Shown piece by piece: positions 40,085 through 52,149 of a stretch of DNA of 64,000 nucleotides. The translations under genes and the position numbers were made by a program. Origin of the DNA: Epiperipatus broadwayi (taxonomy: Eukaryota; Onychophora; Udeonychophora; Euonychophora; Peripatidae); contig JAQFVV010000152.1 of NCBI GenBank assembly GCA_028023455.1, positions 1,550,001 to 1,614,000 on the forward strand. The letters run 5' to 3'. Numbering within the stretch: position 1 is the stretch's first letter; every line of letters begins with the position of its first letter. The notes beneath the pieces were generated by a model. It did no database searches, was not told where the DNA came from, and saw only the letters and a program-made list of their open reading frames with translations.

Positions 40085-40862
40085 TGTAAACATTAATTCT
40101 TATTAAGCACATGGTCAGCACATAAATACATATAAGGCTTTAACCTTATTCTACGCACCTTGAGTGCTCAATTTTATCATGAGAGGGACCTCTACAAATC
40201 TTAACACAAGATTATGATTCTATAATGATAAGAGCAGCCATTTTATCTTCAACCTACTTTCTAATTATATAGGTAAATCTAGAGTGTGAAGCTAATAAGT
40301 TCTTCACTAATTAAGTCCACTACCTCATCTAGAAATCAACATTTGCAAAATCTTTCGATTCACAGTGAGTTAATATTTAGATCTTATAATTAGAAATATT
40401 TTAAATCAATTTAAAGTTGTAAACATTAATTCTTAATAAGTGCATAGTCAACACATAAATATGTATAAGGCTTTATCCTTACTACTATGCCCCATGAGTA
40501 CTCAATTTTACCATGAAAGGGATTTCTACAAATCTTAACACAAGATTATGACTTTATAAAGATAAGAGTGACCATCTTATCTTCTACCTACTTTCTAATT
40601 ATATAGGCAAATCTAAAGCATTTATATATGAGATTGTGAAGCTAGTAAGTTCTTCACTAATTAAGTCCACTACCTTGTTTAGAAATCAACATTTGTGAAA
40701 TCTTTCGATTCACAGAGAGTTAATATTTAGATCTTATAATTTTGAAATATTTTGAATCAATTTAAAGTTGTAAACTTTATTCTTATTAAGTGCATGGTCA
40801 GCACATAAATACATATAAGGCTTTATCCTTATTACTATGTGCTTTGAGTGCTCAATTTTTGA
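40085..40862. repeat. tandem repeat, period about 330-352, about 2.3 copies
   Basis: The unit starting TTGTAAACATTAATTCTTA occurs at about 40086 and 40415, and as a shorter variant at 40767. Each has CACATAAATA..TATAAGGCTTTA, ACAAATCTTAACACAAGATT and AAATCTTTCGATTCACAG. Copy 2 has an additional 20-odd bases and the third is truncated after about 95 bases. No coding sequence was found. This is a short satellite-like array. Confidence 0.85.
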
Positions 40863-40869
40863 TAAAATA

Positions 40870-42150
40870 AATATTCAGGATAATTAAAACTCACATTCAT
40901 TATTAATTGTTCAAGATCATTGCTTTATTGATGCATGTTATGGTAAATATGTTTTAAAAAACAATACAATAAGTTTAATTACATTTAAGACTAGCTGGCA
41001 TGTACATTTGATAAATAACATAGACTTATTTACTATTTCTTTATTTAAAAAATGAATAATTATATAAATCCATATTATAGCAAAAATATAGGAAAAGGTG
41101 ATTTTGGTAATATTTCTAAAGAATGATTATAGAAAGATATTATCTCATGAAGCTATATAAAGGCTAAAATAACTTGACAGTACTAACTAAAATTTATGAT
41201 AACAAGAAAAGAAAATATAAGTGAATAAGTTACTAACGCCCTATAATCTTTTTTTTGTTTGTCTGTCTTAGCTCCAATATAATATCTGAAATATTAGCTT
41301 CTTTGTTTACCTATTAAGTATAATTTCCAAGACAACTATCCAAAATAGAAAAATTTATAAATCTACGATTTTTCTCATATATATCGTACTTTACACAAGA
41401 AATATCAAATTGTTGCCAACATATCAAATGCATCATAATTCAGCAAAGATTGCCTAACAATTTTTTACCTATATTCAAAAATTCTGTAGCCAAACTATAA
41501 CTTACTTTTTTATAAAATTTTACACAGACTTTTACTAAAATTTTATAACGAAAAATTATTTAAAGATTTAGTGAAATATTATACCTATAATTTGCTTTTT
41601 TCTCTTGTTTTACTATTAAGTTAAATTTTATTAAAGAGAAATAAATTTAAAAATAATAAAAAAATGACTAAAAATGAATGAAAAAGTAATTATGTAACAA
41701 ATAATATTAGGAATAAATTATTCATGGTTGGAAAAAAGAAAAAAAAATATTTTGAAATGTATTTCTCTTAAATAATGATATGTTATTTTATATATTAACA
41801 TTATGGACCTTTTGGCAAAAATTATTTTATTGACAGGTATAAAGATGATCTTACAATGAGCTTGCTAAGTAAACTACAAATAAAAGATTTACATTTATAT
41901 GAACATTAAAAAATCCATTAGAATTAAATACCTTTTGTAATTATTAAAATAAAGTTTATGAAACATTAGGGCATGAATATGTGTTCGAAAGTACATTTAT
42001 AATGCAGAATTCCAAGTTATTAAGAACCTAATTTTGGAAAGGATGTTAAATAATATTGATTCTAAAATATGTGAAATTGTTTATAGCCTCATTTAACTTA
42101 AAGGCAATAGAATTAAACAAAAGAAATGTTAAAAATTATCAATTTATTTT
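40870..42150. other. AT-rich DNA without recognised features
   Basis: No gene, TE protein or repeat was recognised. Confidence 0.4.
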
Positions 42151-42155
42151 GTTGT

Positions 42156-42301
<146 letters not shown>

Positions 42302-42682
42302 ACTACCTGGTTACTTACACAGTTGCAGGTTAAAAAAAAGTATCTTAGTTTTTTAAGATTAAATAGCTATAACAGTGGTTTTTTTGTCCTTAAAGATTTA
42401 AAAATGCTCAACTCAATGCTAACCCGATTGTTTTAAGAAATGTATTTGTCTAAAATAATTAGTGAACAATGGAAAAAAATCAGCAAAAGCTACGGGTAGT
42501 ATTATAATTCTCCAGCAAGCCGTCAATTCAAAAAATTATAACATTATTTAAAAACAAAACGAGAAAAAATAGCGAAAAAGTTAATAAGAGTTAAATAAAT
42601 AAAAAAATAGAGACAAAAAAATAGTTTAAAAAATGAAAACAAAACATTATCTTGTTGGAAAATTGTTTGCATAAATTATAAA

Positions 42683-44040
42683 ATGGCGACTGCCCAGTAG
42701 TCTGATCAAGAAGCTGGTCCTTTGCACAACACAAGAAAAACATATGCAACTATTGCAAAAAGTTACCAAAATAATGTAAACCCGGGAAAAAATCCCAGAT
42801 TTAGGAAAATTACATCAGACAATCTTAAAGACTTAGATCTAGTAAATCAAAATGAAATTGAGCCCCCCCCCATACACACACATAATGGACAGATGAAATG
42901 ATTGAAAAGATTGGGGAGAGGTACAATAACATAATACCTAGAACACTTTTTACAACATTCAAAAGATTTTTTACTGAAAAATCAATAGTGTTGGTGGTAA
43001 GAGACAATCACTGCATTCTCTTCCATTTTCCCAAGGAGCTACTAATTGAAGCACTAAATAAAAATAATTCACTGAAGATAGTACAATGCATAAGTGATCA
43101 TCCTAATAGCAGATATGTAGCAGTTGAGTTTTGTGAAGCTGCACAAAGAGATCAATTCAAAGATCACATTAAAACTCTAGGAAATTTTGCAATCATACAA
43201 GTTGATGAAAACAGATACAAAAATATCACCGGAGTGTTAAAAAATGCCTACTTCAGATATAGCTTTGACGATTTCCAAAGAATGATGAACCCATTCAAAA
43301 AGGTTATTTTTTTCAGCAAATATACCTCAAAGAAACATCAGTACCCATATTCACAAATAGTTTTGAATACAAAGTCATGTTACATAAAGAAATAGACCCA
43401 GAAAACATTTCAACACACATAACAGACCAAGAGGCAATGTTATACCTATATATCCAAGGACTAAAGCCATATTGTTTCACCTATGGCAAAAGAAGCTACA
43501 TAGCAACACAAATGCAATGAAGAAGTAAATAAAGTGTAAAAGAATACCCTCCCCCCACAAAGATTAGAAGGGAATCAAGATAGCGCACACAAACACATGC
43601 AGCAGGAAAATATAGAATTGCCTCCACTCAAGTCAATAAAATCTAAAATTAAAATTAATAAAAGTGAAACTATAGACCACCCCCCAAGAAAGTCAATGGA
43701 AATAACAATTAACACAAACATGAATGAGGAAGATGAAAACCTCGAGCCCTGATCAAAATCACTTAGTGATAAGTTAATGGAAAATGAAAATAATCACCTG
43801 CAAATAAAAACAAAAAAACTGCCAAATGGAGATAATAATGAAGCTGAGCATACAATTATAAACAAAGCAACAACTGAAATAATGGATACCATCACACAGT
43901 GTCTTCCTGTGATTGAAAACACATCTCCAGAAAGTAAAAGGAAACAAGCAAAAACAAAAAAAACTAGAGAAAATAAAAAGATTAAAACAAATGATCTGGA
44001 ACATATAAGTTCGATAAAACTATTAATAGATGAAAATATG
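42683..44040 (+). pseudogene. Tx1/L1-like LINE ORF1 relic
   Basis: The frame starts at ATG 42683 (MATAQ) and continues with RKTYATIAKSYQNN, then after one frame change becomes a long intact stretch at 42898-43395. That stretch carries a globular domain with IGERYNNIIPRTLFTTFKRF and SRYVAVEFCEAAQRDQF, the latter like an RNA-recognition fold (VxxEFxxxxxRDxF). A Lys- and Glu-rich tail follows (43777-44040), as ORF1 proteins of L1/Tx1 elements often have. A few stops and frameshifts make it non-functional. ORF2 follows at 44228. Confidence 0.55.
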
Positions 44041-44227
44041 AAATGAACCAACCTTTCAGGAAACAAAAGAATTTGAAAATGTCAGAGACTAAGACTCAAC
44101 TAAACAAATATTTACAGAACCAATAAACAACTCTAACCTTGCTTCAAGTAAAATAAACGTACAAAAGGAAAGAAATGAAAATCACAAATTTTAGAAAAAA
44201 TGTGCACCCACCCCATCCCGTCTTCTA

Positions 44228-45285
44228 AAACATTAAATAACATAAAAATAAAAATAGCGGCACTTAATGCCTGAGGTTTAGACTCCACAAAAAAATACAA
44301 CAAATTAACAAATGGATACAGACAATACAACCCAGTATTAGAAATAAAAATATATAACGGGTCTCAAATCAACCTAGGAACATATATGAACAAACTTGGT
44401 TTTTGTGCATGCTTGAGTGATACATCAACACCATCAAGTGGGACAGGTATATTTATCAATCAAAAATGCCCTTTTACATTATTTAAAATAATTTTCACAT
44501 CATTTAAAATAATTTTTATAGACCCCAATCTATTGATAACTACATTTAATCACAGAAGCATTTCAATTAATATGATATTTGTATACACCCCCTCCCCCGG
44601 TTTTATTGTAATTAACAAAATAATTTTAACCATTAACTCCATGTGAGCATCCAATCCCTACCTCACTATACTTGCCAGAGATTTCAATATGAGCTATCAA
44701 AAGTTGTTGCAAAATGGATAAATCAATTTGTAATACCACTTATGAGTGGCAAAGGTTTTCTCCCACAGAACTCAGTGGCTTTTTATAACAACCACCATGG
44801 CACTCTCATAGATCTGGTTTTTAATTCCCCCAATGTTATACTTCTCAATTGAGGTAAGTCTTCCCCCTTTCAGTTTTCTGATCATGTGGCAAATTAAATT
44901 TAAACACATATCACAACCGAATCAATAATATACAAAAGATAAAATGGATTCTTCTACCAATCAACACTCCAGAGTTCCTCACCTCTGAAACATATATCAT
45001 GATAAATAAACTCAATCAAATGCAACTTGACCCAATCTCTAAATATATAGCATATACACACATACTCTCATTGAATATCAATCATATTAGCCAAAAATCA
45101 ATCCTCCCCTTTAAACTAATCACATTAGCAGATGAGCAACACAAAAGAATAGTCATGACAAACCAGACACTTACAATCAAGCAAACATAATAAAGCTGAC
45201 ACAGCTATATAATCAAACATGCAATAAACTAAAGCAATATCTAGCAATAAAAAAAGAATTTGTCTAACACATATTGTACCGGTCA
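44228..45285 (+). pseudogene. Tx1/L1-like LINE ORF2, endonuclease part (split by insertion)
   Basis: After KIKIAALNA (start of the AP endonuclease, IxxLNxxG) come SSGTGIFINQ, a long beta-rich block containing TTFNHRSISINMIFVYTPSP (VYAPN-like) and LARDFNM, a degraded GDFN motif. Several stops and frameshifts are present. The coding region runs to about 45285, where a repeat-family insertion interrupts it. The reverse transcriptase resumes at about 48340. Confidence 0.75.
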
Positions 45286-46147
45286 AAAATGTATGTCCAT
45301 TTAACAAGATTTAGAATCTAAGCAAAAGTACCCCGAATCCAATCATGCCCGAGATACACACATCAGGAGCAATCATGAATTTAAGCTGTTTGCCCATTCC
45401 CCAAATCTATAACACTACGGACAACACTCTACGGTGATACTACATAAATTATTTATAACCCGGTCTGGTGCAACAATGTTTTACATGAGACTCAACTGGT
45501 GATGATGATGAGAGATTGAGTGAACCCAAGATATTAAGTTAAAACTATACATAAATATACATATTATTAAGGAGATTCGAACACCTGAATTAAGTATAAA
45601 AATATAAATATTTATTTTTACAAAAATTCAAGATTTGATATATGTATAATCAATGTCACTTTTTTAAAACTTTATTGTTGGTTACAAATATTTGACGATC
45701 TTGGTACAATTATCTTATTTTAGACAGATATGAATTTAGTGCGGCGGTTACACTGCTGAATGTATATTTAAAATAGGCTTTTATTTAATATTACAAAGAT
45801 ATTTGGGTGGTTGGTGTACTTTATATATTTAGAAACGCATGTAAAAATATAATAATAAGAGTTTCGCTGATTATAGGACTTGAATATAATGCACTTGGCC
45901 TTGGATACATATTTTCATTTATAGATTTTATTTACAACACTAAAATGAGTATACCTTGTGATCAAAATATACTTAAAATCATTTATTTATTTTACATTTT
46001 TGACATTTAAACTATCAGATCTTGCAAAACTTTGTCAATAAAATGGCTTATTCAATAAAGGAGAGGGCAGCTTCATGAGAGGTTGGATTTAAACTCCAAC
46101 TAAAAATATTACAAAGACAAACGTTTCATGATTACATATCATTATGA

Positions 46148-46153
46148 TTTATT
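46148..46153 (-). terminator. AATAAA polyadenylation signal of the mini-gene
   Basis: On the minus strand AATAAA lies 48 bases beyond the stop codon of the 70-codon ORF, at a normal distance for a 3' end. Such hexamers are frequent in AT-rich DNA. Confidence 0.35.
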
Positions 46154-46200
46154 TTCTCAAACAGGCCAAAAGAAAAACAAACTATAGGGAAACTGCGGTG

Positions 46201-46413
46201 CTAGCATAATGGCCGAATATCTGCGGATCCAATATTTTGAGGTGCTTTATCATAATACGGAAGAAAGCAGTCTAGCCGACTTGCCACCCCACATTTTGTG
46301 GAATCGGCTGACAAAAGGTCCTCGGACGGAGATACAATGGGCCGAACTTTGCTGAAATTATCCCATGCATTGCTCTCGTTACGCGAGTATATATATGGTC
46401 TAGGGACATTCAT
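46201..46413 (-). CDS. putative 70-residue ORF of the insertion mini-gene (exon 2)
   Basis: The ATG at 46413 has G at -3. It lies 16 bases inside an exon that begins after a strong acceptor (TCTTCTTCATTTCAG|GCC at 46429/46428). The ORF reads MNVPRPYIYSRNESNAWDNF, then SKVRPIVSPSEDL, DSTKCGVASR, and ends at 46201. Its composition is balanced and unlike translated AT-rich DNA. No signal peptide, membrane segment or known motif is visible. The frame is also open upstream to 46467, but those codons are predicted to lie in the intron. It is either a small gene carried by the mobile element or the last exon of a decayed larger gene. No function is proposed. Confidence 0.4.
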   Translation of the reverse strand: MNVPRPYIYSRNESNAWDNFSKVRPIVSPSEDLLSADSTKCGVASRLDCFLPYYDKAPQNIGSADIRPLC

Positions 46414-47405
46414 CGCCCTGTTTATGGCCTGAAATGAAGAAGAGACAACTCGGGCATTCCGACGCACGTCTCTAGATAACGCTTAGTAATATGAAAAATG
46501 GCCTATGCTAACAACGCTTTTAAAAATAAGAATACGAAATCATTCAGTTTAAATATTAATATAAAGCCTTAAATTGTTTAACAAATACGTAATGACATGT
46601 TAAAATAGTGACCCGTGTAAGATAAAGTCATTTGTTAAAAATTAACGCTATAATTAATGAAGTTTACATTGCTCCCCCTTCTTGAATCAATTCTATTATG
46701 TTTAAATATATAAAAAAAAAAACTAAAATCCATGCACTTAAAAGTGCGAACAACAGAATAGAATTTGTTTACCAGCCTTTTTGGTGATGATGATGAACAA
46801 AGAAATTAATAAAACTAATGTATACCAAAATCCACCCCAAATTAAAAAATATTTATACATTTTATGTAATTTTACGGTCAAATATATAAAAAAAATATAT
46901 ATTCATTTTACAAGAAAAACTCAGTCCTGCGAACTAATTAGAAATAAATAAATAAGAACTCATTAATCCCCCCCCCCTTCTAAATTCGTAGGACTAGGTT
47001 TGATTAGCATTTATAAATAAAAGTTTAGTGAAAGATATAAAAATATCATCTAAAGTAAATTATAACCGCACTAAATTATAAAAGAAAGTATGAAGTGTGA
47101 ATTGGATTAAATAGTTTACAATAATATTAGTTAGGGTTATAGAGAATCGAAACCAAAGAAATAATTATTAGTTTTAACGTACTCACCGATGAGCGAGTTA
47201 AAGAGATTAAATATACAGAAAACATTAATTTAAAGAGAATTTACAAGTTATAAGTTAGGTAATACAATTATAATGACTTTGGGCTGGTTACCCAGCATTC
47301 TATGCAATACAGACGAATTTCGTAAGGCAGGCGGCATTCTTTGACATGTCTCTTGGCCTCGGCGTTTCTTTGATGGCACGGGAACACTTGAATGGTAGAA
47401 CTTAC

Positions 47406-47540
47406 ATCACGCACAGCGAAGATGAAGCTGAAGACAGAGGGGAAGGCAGCTGAAGCCCCTCAAAATTACACAGATGTGAAGTCGGTTAAAGACTATTGAC
47501 CTAACTCTCTGACACAATAGATTTTTGGCCCTATTTATAC
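47406..47540 (-). promoter_or_regulatory. TATA/initiator promoter and non-coding first exon of the mini-gene
   Basis: On the minus strand TATAAATAGGG begins at 47539, and the initiator-like TCAGAG puts an A start at 47510, 29 bases downstream: near-ideal RNA polymerase II core geometry. From there 105 bases without ATG lead to the strong donor GTGAT|GTAAGT at 47406/47405. The acceptor at 46429 would complete an intron of about 0.98 kb. The block is clearly less AT-rich than its surroundings. A related promoter appears in the sister insertion at about 58965-58985. Confidence 0.45.
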
Positions 47541-47846
47541 AAAACTCTAAGGTGTTCAAAGAATGTTTTTTTTTTTAATTAAATTTCTTATCTTTAATTT
47601 ACAGAAATATTTTACCTATTGTTAGTGGAGATCCAATCACTAGATGACTGTCCAAAAATAAATTCAAATCAATTTCCAGATTGGAAATAGATTTGATAAA
47701 ATGTTAACAGCTAACTAAAATCAATTAGCTTTGTTTTTAAATTTTACTTTCATTAACTTTAATTAAAAAATTCTTTTTAAAATCTTGAATCCCACCCCTT
47801 TAATTATTCTTGGACAGCCATCTTCCATCTTGAATATTTTGTCAAT

Positions 47847-47957
47847 TTTTTTTTTTTTAAGTGTCATAGCATCGGCCGGGACGCGAACCCGCAACCCGGG
47901 CAACTGCCTGCTAGTGCAAGACAGTCGCGCTGACCTCTCGACCACCAATGCAAGACT
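47847..47957 (-). repeat. tRNA-derived SINE, full copy
   Basis: Read on the minus strand, GCATTGG (47951-47945) can pair with CCGATGC to form a seven-pair acceptor stem. The A box is TGGTCGAGAGG at 47944-47934 and the B box is GGTTCGCGTCC at 47889-47879. An ACTGTC/GGCAGT anticodon-type stem lies between them. The CCGATGCTATGACACTT end and A tail match the copy at 309-385. The A tail favours a SINE over an ordinary tRNA gene. Confidence 0.75.
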
Positions 47958-48334
47958 ATTTTGTGTACTTATATGAAGAAAATATTTATAAAACAAATAA
48001 CATATAATTAAGAATAAAAATACAAAATTATTTAAAAGATTTGCGTATTTGTGCTTATATATATATAAAAGCTCTGTTAATATATGTATATATCTGAGTC
48101 GCATCCATAAAAGTCAATGTTTAAAATTAAAGAAAATTTTTATTTGAGATTTATATTTATAAACTTTTATAGATGCTTCTCAGAAATATACGTATAGTTT
48201 ATATACATGTAACGAAAAAGACAGTGGGTTACGTGGTAGAACAGTGGAGCTCGATCTTGGGCTAAGATTGACTGCTACAATATGGACCCCGCAGATATAT
48301 TCGATGTGGATTAGGCTATACATCCACAAATAGA

Positions 48335-50440
48335 GTTCCCATGATACTAAAATGGGATGAGGAAATCACAACTGGACAAAATATGATACAACCAATAAAT
48401 CAGCACTTCAAAGAAAAGTTAACAAAGCATAACCAAATCAAACCCCTAAAAAACCTCTTTGGAAAACCAGAAACAGAGACACCATTTGGAATAGAACATT
48501 TTGCACTCATTCTAGCATCAATTCCAGGTACATGACACCCAGGACCACCAGGAATTCCACAATTTGTATTGTCACATTTCAACCAATTTACAAACACATA
48601 TCTGTGCCAGCTTGCAAATCAACTATCACAAAAGCCATATAATATACAAGGTTTATATTCGGTATCAATAGTCCCCTTCATTAAAAAACAAGGACCAATT
48701 ACCACAGTCTCTGACCTGAGGCCAATCTCAATGGAGCCTTTAAAAATAAAAATTGTGGAAAAAGTTTTAAAAAAAAAAATTGAATCATATATAATAAAAC
48801 TAATATCACAACATCAGTATGCAAAAAAGGGATCATCAACAGGTCAAACAGCACTAATATACAAAACAATAATTAATTCAGTAATTAAAAAGAAAAAATA
48901 TGCCCCAATGGCCATGCAATTAGATTTTGAAAGTGCATTTGATTCAGTGCCAATCAAAACACTGTTAATTCAACTAAAAAAATAGAAACACTTCACACAA
49001 TCTTACATACAATCGTCAACCTGCTACTAAACAGAGAAATTCACATCACATTCAATGGCAGATCTTCATCATCCTTCTATCCCAGCCAATCAATCTGACA
49101 AGGATCACACTGAGCAATTATTATTTACATTATATATAAACCCTCTGTTAGAGCAAATTCAAAAAAAAATCCAAGGAATTCCAATTCCAAACACCAACAC
49201 ATACATACCATGTATAGCTTACATGAATGATGTCACAATATTTTTAAAATCAAAAAAGGAATTAATAATAAAATAATATACAGTAAAATAATATACAGCA
49301 TTTTTCAGGCTAAAAATCAACACCAACAAATCAGCTGCATGGACAATATTTACAAGTAAAATAAACACACAGATATATCAAGGGAGACCCAGTATGTTTC
49401 TGGTTTTTCTTTTTCACTTGGGCATGAAATAAATGAGAAAGTCAATACAAAACAAACTTAAAGCAGAGGTAGAGAAAATCATTGAATCTCTCTCAAAATC
49501 CTATCTTTTCATCTACTCAAAAGTCTCTTTATACAATCAGCTTATTATGACAAAAATTACTTACTATTTGCCAATAATAAATTTTACAAAATCATTTATT
49601 TCAGTAATTAACTCAGTGTGCAACAAGCTGTTATGGAAAAGTAGTAGCAATCTCAATAAAGCAACTAAACCAACCAACAAAATGAAATGGCCTTGGACTG
49701 CATGCAATACAGACCTTCTACACACAAAAAACAGTAAATCTTCTGATTGCTATATTTAGACAGCTCCTAAACATAGAACATAAACTAAAAATCACACCCA
49801 TTGACCGACCTCCATCCATGGATAAATATATAAATACATTTTTGATAAGTATTGAAAAAATTAAAAACAAAATAACACTTAAGAACCCTATTAAATATAC
49901 TTATTGGCAAATACATGATTTTTTTATCTCGGAACCAAGAAGATAATAATAAGCTAACAGTACTGGGAATACATAATAGCCAACTACTCAAAAAATACAA
50001 AAGATGATTCCTAGAACCAAAATTTTTTGATTTTATTCGCAAATTGAATCTAAATGCTTTACCTACAACACATTTCATTCACTTCAGGAGATTTTACCTA
50101 AGTGTTGATCCAATATTTTCTTTGTGTCACAGGGAAGAAGAAATGCAAAAACATTTAATACACTATTGTAGATGCTTAGAAAAAGTTAGATGACTGATGT
50201 TGAGCAATTATAGGAAAAGTGAAACCACAATTTTTGCTGAAAACATTCAAGGAAAACAAAATACCAACAATATGTGCAGCCACTTTTAGCATATATGTCT
50301 TATTGTGTACAAGATGTACATTTACATTAGGCAACAATACAAGAAAACATCCTAACACATATCATAACAAGCCAGAGGCAATCTTCTTGCACCACCGAAC
50401 ATTTTTGCCACTACTTGGTCTCTCTTTAAAATAAGAACAG
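48335..50440 (+). pseudogene. Tx1/L1-like LINE ORF2, reverse transcriptase and C-terminal part
   Basis: The RT motifs occur in order: HPGPPGIPQF (fingers, degraded from PGPDGIP), VSDLRPISMEPLKIKIVEKVL, GSSTGQTALIYKTI, QLDFESAFDSVP (catalytic block A), LLFTLYINPLLEQIQ, and AYMNDVTIFLKS, where the YADD box is Tyr-Met-Asn-Asp (catalytic Asp lost). The late SLCHREEEMQKHLIHYC is the Cys/His motif (CxxC..H..C) of L1/Tx1 ORF2. Frameshifts occur throughout. The first half is 3 kb upstream, across the insertion. Confidence 0.8.
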
Positions 50441-50667
50441 CATTATAATGGAAACACAAAACATAACCTCACAAAAAATGGAAAGCCAGAACGGGCTAAC
50501 AGTAAGAACTGAACTAAGAAAACTATAACAATTACTAAAGTCTCTAATAGAAAAAAAGTTTTTTTTTCTGTAATTAATGATGGATCCTAGTTTATTATGT
50601 TTGATACAATGTACAACTTGAAATAATGTAACCAATTTTGGTGTAATAGTGTTTGCTTTGAAACATA

Positions 50668-50845
50668 ATAATAATGATGGTGATGATGATGATTATGATG
50701 ATGATAATGATAATAATGATGATAATGATAATAATAATGATGATGATGGTGGTGGTGACAATGATTATGATGGTGGTGGTGATGATGATTATGATGATGG
50801 TGGTGATGATGATTATGATGGTGGTGGTGGTGATGGTGCTTCAAT
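50668..50845. repeat. GAT-rich microsatellite at the LINE 3' end
   Basis: GAT, AAT, GGT and TAT trinucleotides alternate in a degenerate array. The LINE 3' UTR runs into it directly, so it is either the element's tail or its target. Confidence 0.9.
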
Positions 50846-50897
50846 TTATTAGTAAACACAGTTTACAAAGTCAAGAAAATATTTACATTGATTACAT

Positions 50898-52145
50898 TTA
50901 CCCAAAATTTTGATTTAATAAATTTAATATATATTTTTTAAATATTTTAAAATCTGATGTAAACTCTACATCACTAAACATATTATATTCATTTTGTAAT
51001 CTATAAACAGGTGCATTCTTTACACATGTATGTTCAATTAATGGTAAATAAAAAAGTTTGTGATTTCTGCTATTGAAAGATGGTATTTTATATAGCACAT
51101 TTGTTACTGAATTATCAAAAGTTATTGTGCCATTTATCATTTTATATAAAAAACACATATCAGATAATATTCTCTTAACACACAATTCATTATTATTACG
51201 AAATGAAGTTTTATACACATATTTACAATATTTATCATAAACCTTTTGTATTTTTTTCATATTCGTTTCATTTATAGAATTCCATATAATGGATCCATAA
51301 TGTAAAATTGGCAATATCAAACTATTAAATATTAATTTATTAGTCTGGAAATCAAAAACAATTTTTGATCTGAGCATCCTGCCAATGAGTTTAAATGCTT
51401 TATTGACAGAATGTTATTTGGTTATTAAAAGTAAAATTGCTTGTGAAAATTATACCCAAGCCTTTATAGTCAATAATTTTATTAATTTCAAGATGATCAA
51501 TATGGTAACTACCCCATATTAACATTGTTTTTCTTGAATATGTCATAGCATTACATTTATTACCATTTATTTTTATGTTATTTTCTTGGCACCACTTGTA
51601 AAATACATCTATATAATTTTGTAAAGTTTTAGTATCTTCTTTACTATTAATCTCCAGAAAAATTTTAATATCATCTTCATAGCATAACATGCTCTTACTT
51701 GGAATAAGTGTTAACAAATCTGATATATAAAAAGCAAAAAATATTGGGCTTAACATACTCCCCTGTGGAAGTCCAAGACTAGATTTAAAATTATTTGACT
51801 CTTTATTATTGTAATAAACATAATTGCTTCTATCAGATAGAAACGACTTGAATAAATTCATTAGATTGATTGAAAAACCAATTTTCTTTATTTTCAAAAG
51901 AAGTAATCTATAATCAACTTTATCAAAAGCCTTTGTTAAATCAAAATATATTACATCCAATTGACTTCTTGCCTCAATAGCTCTACTTATGGCATCCAAT
52001 ATATGGACTAAATTGGTTTCTATTGACCTTTCTAGAAGAAACCCATGTAAAGAATAAGGAAAAATATTTTTTAAATAATGTATAATTCTGTAATAAATTG
52101 ATTTTTCAAAAATTCTTGATGGTATAGATAGTAAAGAAATAGGTT
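50898..52145 (-). pseudogene. CR1/Jockey-like LINE copy A, 5'-truncated RT
   Basis: On the minus strand ORF 51400-51999 reads DVIYFDLTKAFDKVDYRLLL (catalytic block A), GLPQGSMLSPIFFAFYISDL (block B), SMLCYEDDIKIF (YEDD in place of the usual FADD) and EINKIIDYKGLGIIF (thumb). A second frame (50898-51377) continues with the thumb (LIFNSLILPILHYGSIIWN). It is better preserved than copy B but starts abruptly at about 52145, where the 3' end of copy B begins, so it is 5' truncated. The 159- and 199-codon frames still lie open. Confidence 0.87.
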
Positions 52146-52149
52146 TATA

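Larger units (their letters stand above)
45290..48335. mobile_element. 3-kb insertion inside the Tx1/L1-like LINE (family also at 56.46-59.87 kb)
   Basis: The left 200 bases (from about TTGTACCGGTC) align with 56465-56690 through shared words such as GCAAAAGTACC, TCCAATCAT and GATACACA/GATACATA. The right 110 bases (CTCGATCT...GACTGCTACAATAT...TAGGCTATACATCC) align with 59768-59862 (CTCGATCT...GACTGCTTCAATAT...GCATAGGTTCGACC). The LINE reading is broken exactly across this block. It contains a minus-strand mini-gene and, at 47847, a SINE. The class is unknown. Confidence 0.6.

Noticed and set aside
43774-44066. Minus-strand frames with apparent membrane segments
   Set aside because: Antisense of the Lys-rich tail of the LINE ORF1; hydrophobicity comes from complementing Lys and Glu codons.
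50587-50913. His-rich and Met/Asp-rich open frames on both strands
   Set aside because: Translations of the GAT-rich array in several frames; not a metal-binding protein.
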